This document shows positions 58,839 through 64,000 of a DNA stretch of 64,000 nt, piece by piece. The position numbers and the translations under genes are program-made. Origin of the DNA: an uncultured Bacteroidales bacterium (lineage in GTDB: Bacteria > Bacteroidota > Bacteroidia > Bacteroidales > Muribaculaceae); the NCBI GenBank assembly GCA_902792895.1, contig CADBBK010000009.1, positions 1 through 64,000 of the forward strand, given 5' to 3'. Positions within the stretch are counted from its first letter, which is position 1, and every line of letters begins with the position of its first letter. Under the pieces are notes generated by a model. The model was not told the origin of the DNA. It made no database searches and was given only the letters and a program-made list of their open reading frames with translations.

Positions 58839-59722
58839 CGGCTAGGGTAGTATTTGGGCCAGTCTTTAATGTTTTGTTTACTCTCGATGACATTCTCCAC
58901 GCCGTCGCTGAGCGAGGCGAGGAAGTCATATCCGGTGAGGGCCTCCACCTTGTCGATGGTGGTGGCATAGTTTGTCCAGCTGTTGGGCAGTTTCTTGTTC
59001 TCCATCACAAAGGCGATGGCGCGGTTCTGCCCGGGCGAATAGATGACCTTGAAGAATCGGTCGGGCACAGCGATGTCATCATGCTTGCCGATGCGCTTCA
59101 TGTTGTTGGAGAAGATGGGCCCGGTGAACACGATGAGGCGGCCTGCCGTGCGTGACCACTTGTGCACGGCCTCCTCGACATGGCGCCACTCGCCGTCGTT
59201 CATCTCGTCGAGTTGCGGACAGATGTTGGTCATCAGGAAGCACTGTGCCATCGCGGTCTTGTCCCAGCGCATGTCCATGGCCGGAGCCATGTGGCCGCGG
59301 GTGTAGCCGCTTTCCTTGTACTCCCACCAGTCGGGGCAGCCCTTCACGTCATAGTCGCGCTCAAACTTGTAGTTGGCGCGGTTCTCGGCGTCGCGCGAGT
59401 CGGCCATCGACGTCATGGTGTTGGTCAGTTCATAGGCCACACAGTTGGGCACGCGGTAATACTTGTTGAAGTACACCACGATGGACTTGTAGTGCACCGT
59501 CTGATTGTCGAGGCGCTCGGGGAGTTTCACGTCCAGCAGCGACAGGTCGCCCGTCGTCTGGTAGTCCTTGCCCTCCTGCGGCTTGGTCTGCTCCTGCGTG
59601 GCGGTGCCGTCATCGTAGGCGCTCTTGTAGAATGAGGTTTTCTGGTATCCCTGATACCCGGCCAGTGCCAGCAGCACGAACGCCAGGCAGTAATACAATA
59701 GTCTTTTCTGTTTCTTTTTCAT
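58835..59722 (-). CDS. DNA/RNA non-specific endonuclease
   Basis: 295 aa with an N-terminal membrane or signal segment (KRLLYYCLAFVLLALAGY). The beta-beta-alpha-metal nuclease motif is YTRGHMAPAMDM (the catalytic His in RGH; most family members have DRGH, here T replaces D). CFLMTNICPQLDEMNDGEWRHVEE supplies the metal-binding Asn and the following Glu. It is probably periplasmic or surface-exposed and used to degrade extracellular nucleic acid. It overlaps mnmE by 4 bp; a -7 box is at 59747-59754. Confidence 0.88.
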   Translation of the reverse strand: MKKKQKRLLYYCLAFVLLALAGYQGYQKTSFYKSAYDDGTATQEQTKPQEGKDYQTTGDLSLLDVKLPERLDNQTVHYKSIVVYFNKYYRVPNCVAYELTNTMTSMADSRDAENRANYKFERDYDVKGCPDWWEYKESGYTRGHMAPAMDMRWDKTAMAQCFLMTNICPQLDEMNDGEWRHVEEAVHKWSRTAGRLIVFTGPIFSNNMKRIGKHDDIAVPDRFFKVIYSPGQNRAIAFVMENKKLPNSWTNYATTIDKVEALTGYDFLASLSDGVENVIESKQNIKDWPKYYPSR

Positions 59723-59746
59723 CTCGATGCTGGATTATATTGCCGA

Positions 59747-59754
59747 CAAAGTTA
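59747..59754 (-). promoter_or_regulatory. -7 box for the endonuclease-mnmE operon
   Basis: Minus-strand TAACTTTG, 25 bp before the endonuclease start at 59722. Confidence 0.45.
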
Positions 59755-59789
59755 CACAAATTTTCTTTACATCACTGATATCGGTAATG

Positions 59790-60116
59790 TCACGGCTGGG
59801 GCTGCTTGTCCTCGAGCCTTGCAGCAGCTTCCTGCAGACGCTCGTTCAGTTCGCGGTAGTCGCTGAGCATGTTCCAGATGCCGTCTTCGCTGAGCACACC
59901 GCGTTTCAGCCCTTCGGGCAGCAAGCCGGCTTCGTCATCGGCTAGGTCCTGCCGCCACACGTCGCTGCCATAGTACTCATCGAGGGCCGCGATGGCCTCC
60001 TGTGCCGCCTCCCACTTGTCGAGGGCCGTCGAGAGCCGTTTCACCGCCGCCAGTGCGGTGTTGAGCCGGCGTTCCATCTGGCGGATGCGCGTGATCTGTT
60101 CTTGCTGTTTGCCCAT
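59790..60116 (-). CDS. DUF4298-family protein
   Basis: 108 aa, cytosolic. The N-terminal half is a likely coiled coil (ITRIRQMERRLNTALAAVKRL). The C-terminal half has the family signature YYGSDVWRQDLADDEAGLLP and LKRGVLSEDGIWNML. DUF4298 is widespread in gut bacteria and has no known function. It starts 9 bp after the nitroreductase gene on the same strand, so the two form one transcript. Confidence 0.85.
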   Translation of the reverse strand: MGKQQEQITRIRQMERRLNTALAAVKRLSTALDKWEAAQEAIAALDEYYGSDVWRQDLADDEAGLLPEGLKRGVLSEDGIWNMLSDYRELNERLQEAAARLEDKQPQP

Positions 60117-60125
60117 GATGCCGTG

Positions 60126-60734
60126 TTACTGGATGAACTTCACCTTGGACTCGTCACGGGGCTTGGCATCGGGTTTCTCAGCGGGATAGCCGATAGCGAT
60201 GATGTAGTTCAACTTGTAGTCCTCAGGAATGTCGAGCCGGTCGAGGAAGAACTTGCACTTCTCGTTGGCCAGCAGGAATCGCACCGGGCCGCCCAGGCAG
60301 CATGTGCCCAAGCCCAGCGACTGTGCTGCCAGCATCATGTTCTCGCCCAGCAGTCCTGCATCCAGTTCACCGCCGCCCTTGGCAGGCGTGCACACGCAGA
60401 TCAGATTGGGGGCGTTGCGGAACATATTCTTGAAGTGGGGGTCGCGTTTCACCTGCTCGGGATTCTCCTGCACGAAGATCTCGTTCACGTCGGCAATCAA
60501 CTGCTGGTCCTCGACCACGCGTACGATCCACGGCTGGCGGTTCATGCCGCTGGGAGCATTGATGCCGGCGCGCACCACGGCCACCAGTTTATCGTGCTCC
60601 ACGGGCTGGTCCAGGTACTGGCGTACCGAGCGCCGTGCCATGATGTTGTTGATGACCTCGTTTTCATACATTCCCTGGGCCGTCATGCCCAACACTCCGA
60701 TGATTGCCATAAGACAGAAAAATATTTTTTTCAT
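60126..60734 (-). CDS. Secreted nitroreductase-family protein
   Basis: 202 aa with signal peptide MKKIFFCLMAIIGVLGMTAQ. FMN-binding nitroreductase features follow: NNIMARRSVRQYLDQPV, INAPSGMNRQPWIVRVVED, LLGENMMLAAQSLGLGTCCLGGPVRF and YIIAIGYPAEKPDAKPRD. A signal peptide on a flavin nitroreductase is unusual, and a related orphan signal peptide sits at 49844. The role could be reduction of quinones or nitro compounds in the periplasm. Confidence 0.88.
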   Translation of the reverse strand: MKKIFFCLMAIIGVLGMTAQGMYENEVINNIMARRSVRQYLDQPVEHDKLVAVVRAGINAPSGMNRQPWIVRVVEDQQLIADVNEIFVQENPEQVKRDPHFKNMFRNAPNLICVCTPAKGGGELDAGLLGENMMLAAQSLGLGTCCLGGPVRFLLANEKCKFFLDRLDIPEDYKLNYIIAIGYPAEKPDAKPRDESKVKFIQ

Positions 60735-60815
60735 TGTTATGATGGTTTTAAACTAGATTTCTTGTCGTGAGTCTAAAATATGGACAAAAATACATATAAT
60801 TCTCAAAAAACTATG

Positions 60816-60823
60816 TAAATTTG
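60816..60823 (+). promoter_or_regulatory. -7 box for the secreted hypothetical gene
   Basis: TAAATTTG, 19 bp before the ATG at 60842; it excludes the in-frame ATG at 60821, which would lie inside the promoter. Confidence 0.5.
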
Positions 60824-60841
60824 CCAAAAAACCAGACTGAG

Positions 60842-61549
60842 ATGATGAAAAAGTTGATAATTATGTGTGCACTGATGCTGTCGATGAACAGCGTAGTTGC
60901 CTTCGCCCAGCAGGCCTATACTGCTGACGTGTTTTGTTACCAGTTGTCCAAAAAGGTGACCTACAAAGGTAAGGCCCCTAAAATCGGCGACTTTCTTACC
61001 GCCATTCTCGACGTGGACGAGACCAGCGAGATTATAGGGACTCTCAATGATGTCTGGGAGCGCTATCAGCGCAACGAGCCGCTGCCTCCGTGCCACCAGT
61101 TCATGTTGGATGAGAAAAACGGGTATCTGCGGTTCACGTTCGATACTAGACTGTGTGACGATTTTAATGACGTGGATTCCCAATCCGTGATCGATATGTG
61201 CTACTGGAACTGTGCCGATGGCAAGCACAAAATCATTGCCGAGAACGTCGTTTCGATGATAGATGGCAAGTACGTCAACGGCCAATACAGCGGCATCCAG
61301 TTCTACATCTATGACAACGCCACTCGCCGGGTGTGGAGCGCTGATGAAGAAATCCTCGGGGCATACGTCGAGCCCAATATTGACGAGTCCAAATGTGTGA
61401 CGGGCGACGATATGACGGTGTGGGACGAAACGGTGACTGTTTACTACCTGCCGCAGCAGGGCAAGGACATCAACGTGGTCGTCTATCATGGCAACAAGAA
61501 GTGCGAGACGCGTCTCGTGTGGGACGGCATGCGCTTCAAGCGTCAATAA
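60842..61549 (+). CDS. Secreted protein of unknown function
   Basis: 235 aa starting MMKKLIIMCALMLSMNSVVAFAQ (signal peptide). The mature part has DVDETSEIIGTLNDVWERYQ and many Trp, Tyr and Cys residues (CYQL, CHQF, LCDDF, MCYWNCADGK), compatible with an extracytoplasmic beta-rich fold. No family is recognised. The next secreted gene starts 25 bp downstream on the same strand, so they probably form an operon. Confidence 0.7.
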   Translation: MMKKLIIMCALMLSMNSVVAFAQQAYTADVFCYQLSKKVTYKGKAPKIGDFLTAILDVDETSEIIGTLNDVWERYQRNEPLPPCHQFMLDEKNGYLRFTFDTRLCDDFNDVDSQSVIDMCYWNCADGKHKIIAENVVSMIDGKYVNGQYSGIQFYIYDNATRRVWSADEEILGAYVEPNIDESKCVTGDDMTVWDETVTVYYLPQQGKDINVVVYHGNKKCETRLVWDGMRFKRQ

Positions 61550-61574
61550 TTCACTCGATAACATGCATCAATCC

Positions 61575-62246
61575 ATGAAACGATTCAACTTTTGTTCCAT
61601 CATTGCCTGTGTGATGATGTGGTCGTGTGCCGGCTTCGTGGCCCAGGCCGAGGGACTGAAACAGCAGGGCACCTCGGTCAATGACATCGTGCCCGCCGGC
61701 TGGTCCCATCAAGAGTCACAAGGTGACCTGAACAAGGATGGCATCGCCGATCTTGTCGTGGTGGTTAAGCCCGATTATCCCGAGAACACCTTCACCCGCG
61801 ACGACGGCTTTGTCTATAACTTCAACCAGCCCATCCTCGCCATCTATTTCGGTGACAAGCAGGGGCAGTTCCAGCGATGGAAACAGTATGACAACGTTAT
61901 TCCAGCCGACGAGGACCAGAATTGTCAACACGACATCGGCTTGGAAATCACACCACGCGGCACGCTCTGCATTTCAGTGCAGTTGTTCTGCAGTGCAGGC
62001 AGCTACGGCACCTCGGTCAACTCCTACACCTACCGCCAGCAGAACGGCGACTTCTACCTCATCGGCATGGACACTGAGGAAATGCAACGCAACACCGGCG
62101 ATTGTACCACTGTCAGCGAGAACTACCTGACATGGAAGCGCCAGGTCAAGACTTCCAACATCGCGGATGAGGCAACGCCCCCCACCGAGAAGTGGACACG
62201 TCTCACCCGCAAGCACCTGGAAAAACTAGGTGCCCGCGAGTTGTAA
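61575..62246 (+). CDS. Secreted protein with a calcium-loop-like DxNxDG motif
   Basis: 223 aa from MKRFNFCSIIACVMMWSC (signal peptide, possibly with a lipobox SCAG); an ATG four codons earlier is possible. Near the start of the mature part is GDLNKDGIADLVVVVKPDY, resembling the calcium-binding first strand of FG-GAP/VCBS-like repeats. SCXCSAGSYGTSVNSYTYRQ-like segments suggest a beta-rich protein. Function unknown. It ends 14 bp from the convergent GH18 gene. Confidence 0.7.
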   Translation: MKRFNFCSIIACVMMWSCAGFVAQAEGLKQQGTSVNDIVPAGWSHQESQGDLNKDGIADLVVVVKPDYPENTFTRDDGFVYNFNQPILAIYFGDKQGQFQRWKQYDNVIPADEDQNCQHDIGLEITPRGTLCISVQLFCSAGSYGTSVNSYTYRQQNGDFYLIGMDTEEMQRNTGDCTTVSENYLTWKRQVKTSNIADEATPPTEKWTRLTRKHLEKLGAREL

Positions 62247-62260
62247 ATCATCATAAAATA

Positions 62261-63277
62261 TCACTTGGGGTTGGTCATGATGCCGTTCCAGACGGCATTG
62301 CGCAGTGTGCCGGCCTCGTCGTCGCAGCGGTATTCCCAATACATGGCGCCGCGCATGCCTGTCTGCTTGACAAACCGGCATTTCCAAGCCAGCGACTCAG
62401 CGTCCTCATAGGTGCAGACAAACTCACCGTCGCCGTTGACGAGATAGGGCACCTTGGCCACGTCGTCCCACATGCGGGTGACGTCGGTGCGCTTGACGAG
62501 GGCCCCGTAGGCGGTGTCGCCGAACCCCTTGACCGAGCGGCCATAGAAAGGCACCCCCAGCACCAGTTTGTTGGCAGGAATCCCGGCATTGAGATGTGCC
62601 TGGAAGGCTTCCTGTGCTGTTACTCGGCCTGACATCTCGCTGCGGTAGAGTGCTGCATGGTGATAGGGTGGGTTGCCCACGTCATACATCATGATGTTCA
62701 CCAGGTCAACGTAGGGCTCAATGGCCTTGAAATCGACATAGCGGGCATCGGCAATCGTGGCGCACGACAGCAGGTAATCCTTGCCTAGGGCTTTGCGCAG
62801 TTCGCGCATCAGCAGCGTGAAGTTGTCGATGTCGGCGGGCGATGCCGAGATGCCGGCCTCGTCGCAGCTGGGGTACTCCCAGTCCATGTCAATGCCGTCG
62901 AGGTGATACTCCTTGACGATGCGCTTGCAGTCGCGGGCAAACGCCTTGCGCCGCCTTTCGGTCGAGGCCATCTCGCTGAAGCCGCCTGCCGTCCAGCCGC
63001 CAATGCTCAGCACGATATAGATCTTGTGGTCTTTCTTCAATTCGACCAATTGCCGTAGCCGTTCGGGATGCTGGATGGTCACCCCGTCGTAGGTCTTGTT
63101 CACGTTGCCGAAGGCGTAGTTGATGTGCGTCAGCACCGAGCAGTCGGGCAGTTCCTTGAACTCGTTCCATCCTGTCACATAGGCCGCCACGACGGGCCCG
63201 TCGTCCTTGTGCCCGCCTGCCCATATCGGCATCATCAACGCCAGCATGCACGTTAAAGCCAAAATCCTCTTCAGCAT
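62261..63277 (-). CDS. GH18-family glycoside hydrolase (chitinase-like)
   Basis: 338 aa from MLKRILALTCMLALMMPIWA (signal peptide). Catalytic motif D127-G-I-D130-M-D132-W-E134 (LDGIDMDWEYP) is complete, with E134 the acid/base. SIGGWTAGG and LVNIMMYDV are also typical of GH18. It hydrolyses beta-1,4-GlcNAc-type bonds in chitin, N-glycans or related polymers; the exact specificity is not evident. A -7 box (TACTTTTG, 63304-63311, minus strand) favours this start. The partial phosphodiesterase gene lies upstream. Confidence 0.9.
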   Translation of the reverse strand: MLKRILALTCMLALMMPIWAGGHKDDGPVVAAYVTGWNEFKELPDCSVLTHINYAFGNVNKTYDGVTIQHPERLRQLVELKKDHKIYIVLSIGGWTAGGFSEMASTERRRKAFARDCKRIVKEYHLDGIDMDWEYPSCDEAGISASPADIDNFTLLMRELRKALGKDYLLSCATIADARYVDFKAIEPYVDLVNIMMYDVGNPPYHHAALYRSEMSGRVTAQEAFQAHLNAGIPANKLVLGVPFYGRSVKGFGDTAYGALVKRTDVTRMWDDVAKVPYLVNGDGEFVCTYEDAESLAWKCRFVKQTGMRGAMYWEYRCDDEAGTLRNAVWNGIMTNPK

Positions 63278-63303
63278 ATCTTCACACATTGAATGGTTGT
63301 AGC

Positions 63304-63311
63304 CAAAAGTA
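63304..63311 (-). promoter_or_regulatory. -7 box for the GH18 gene
   Basis: Minus-strand TACTTTTG, 27 bp before the ATG at 63277. Confidence 0.45.
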
Positions 63312-63337
63312 CAACATTTTCCCGATTCTCGTCGCAT

Positions 63338-64000
63338 TTATCTGGGTGTCATCACTTTGTCGGCCCGGGTGGTGCCGTCGCTCAGGTGCTTGACGCTGAT
63401 GTAGATGCCGCCCGTGGGGGTGTCGTGGTCCACGCTCATGCCGGTCATCGTGTAGTAATCGGTCGCATTGACGGTAACGGCGTCTGAGGTGCGCTCACCC
63501 AGGGCGTCGCTGCCCCAATCGATGTCATCGAGTTCGGGCATCTCGCTGGGATTTAGCGAGTTGCAGGTCATCATGTGGACCCCCATGTTGCCGTATTTCA
63601 GGTAATTGGCCTTGGTGTCGACGGTCCACATGGCCACGTGCAGGCCCATGTCGTGGAACGTCTTCACGGTATTGGCGTCGAAATTGCCGATGGAGATACT
63701 GGGATTGAGACCGTATTCCTGACACCAGGCCTCGTTGCCCTGCCAGTTGTCGTTGCACAGCCATTGGCGTGTGAACTGGGGATAGTGGGTGGCGATATAT
63801 TCCTGCGACTTCTTCATCGAGGTGAGGAAGATGACCTTGTCGGTCAACCCCTGGTCGATGACCAGATGGGCCAGCCCGTCGAAGTTGCTCATGTCATTGT
63901 TGTTGATGCCGGTGGTCCACTTGAGTTCAATGACGGGGAACACGCCCTTCTCGACGCAGATGGCCAGGTACTCGGCCACGGTGCAGATGTGGCCCGTGTA
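63338..64000 (-). CDS. Glycerophosphodiester phosphodiesterase, C-terminal part (gene runs off the right edge)
   Basis: About 220 residues are visible; the start lies beyond position 64000. GHICTVAEYLAICVEKG, FPVIELKW and LHVAMWTVDTKANY fit the GDPD TIM barrel (central and C-terminal strands), which hydrolyses glycerophosphodiesters to glycerol-3-phosphate. The last about 35 residues (TGMSVDHDTPTGGIYISVKH, then DGTTRADKVMTPR) form a short beta-type sorting-like tail (G-I-Y-I, SDGT, K) often seen on secreted Bacteroidota proteins. It is followed downstream by the GH18 gene. Confidence 0.82.
   Translation of the reverse strand, partial: YTGHICTVAEYLAICVEKGVFPVIELKWTTGINNNDMSNFDGLAHLVIDQGLTDKVIFLTSMKKSQEYIATHYPQFTRQWLCNDNWQGNEAWCQEYGLNPSISIGNFDANTVKTFHDMGLHVAMWTVDTKANYLKYGNMGVHMMTCNSLNPSEMPELDDIDWGSDALGERTSDAVTVNATDYYTMTGMSVDHDTPTGGIYISVKHLSDGTTRADKVMTPR

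Overview
The window is a chromosomal segment of a Bacteroidota bacterium, most likely order Bacteroidales (Prevotella- or Muribaculaceae-like). The evidence is: many promoters with the Bacteroidota signature (TTTG or TTG, then 19-20 bp, then TAnnTTTG) and no Shine-Dalgarno sites; BspA-type leucine-rich repeats; CotH-family and other secreted proteins ending in dockerin-like calcium-binding repeats; GH109 and GH18 enzymes; a family of small FRAHY-type Cys proteins; and a MurA with Asp in place of the fosfomycin-target Cys. No tRNA, rRNA or CRISPR array was seen. Most of the window is GC-rich; positions about 53.4-57.4 kb are clearly AT-richer.

Layout. 0-5 kb: mostly minus-strand small metabolic genes (YdcZ-like transporter, VOC protein, RhuM-Fic fusion, beta-carbonic anhydrase, TfoX-N protein, secreted thioredoxin, hotdog thioesterase, small Cys protein). 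5-8.2 kb: two divergent CotH-family kinases. 8.3-20 kb: a LexA/CI-like S24 regulator with a palindromic operator, an M16 peptidase, then a cell-surface glycosylation block (GtrB-like GT2, three paralogous DUF6056-type membrane proteins interrupted by frr, a second GT2, another polytopic protein). 19.6-28 kb: NamZ-type exo-muramidase, a sodium:solute symporter, a WYL regulator and three tandem S12 (beta-lactamase-fold) hydrolases, read here as a peptidoglycan-fragment scavenging locus, then xerD. 29-38 kb: a DUF234-type ATPase, two more CotH-dockerin proteins, a 100-aa hypothetical protein and a 1171-aa BspA-LRR-dockerin surface protein. 38.6-44 kb: a giant FAD/Fe-S oxidoreductase, a zinc-ribbon protein, a nitroreductase and an ECF sigma/membrane-protein operon. 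44.3-47.7 kb: SDR, GH109 and an N-acetylhexosamine-kinase-like gene (GalNAc use). 47.9-53.4 kb: a membrane protein, glutathione peroxidase plus OhrR-like regulator, a second small Cys protein, flavin reductase, murA and murB. 53.4-57.4 kb: an AT-rich accessory island with an IS30 remnant, an XRE regulator, a 404-aa protein of unknown family, a small basic membrane protein, a decayed B12-radical-SAM gene and a TPR protein. 57.4-64 kb: mnmE, DNA/RNA endonuclease, DUF4298, secreted nitroreductase, two secreted unknowns, a GH18 chitinase-like enzyme and a partial glycerophosphodiester phosphodiesterase.

Themes. Several modules look cooperative: the GtrB/DUF6056 block (lipid-linked sugar plus GT-C-like transferases), the NamZ/symporter/S12 block (muramic acid or muropeptide recovery), and the SDR/GH109/kinase block (GalNAc release and phosphorylation). 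Two repeat types recur between genes: heptanucleotide GTTAGGR tracts starting at or near stop codons, and an AT-rich element with a GGTGCGGATGCCA core found twice, both times between convergent genes. A 78-bp promoter-containing module is perfectly duplicated before the FAD/Fe-S oxidoreductase.
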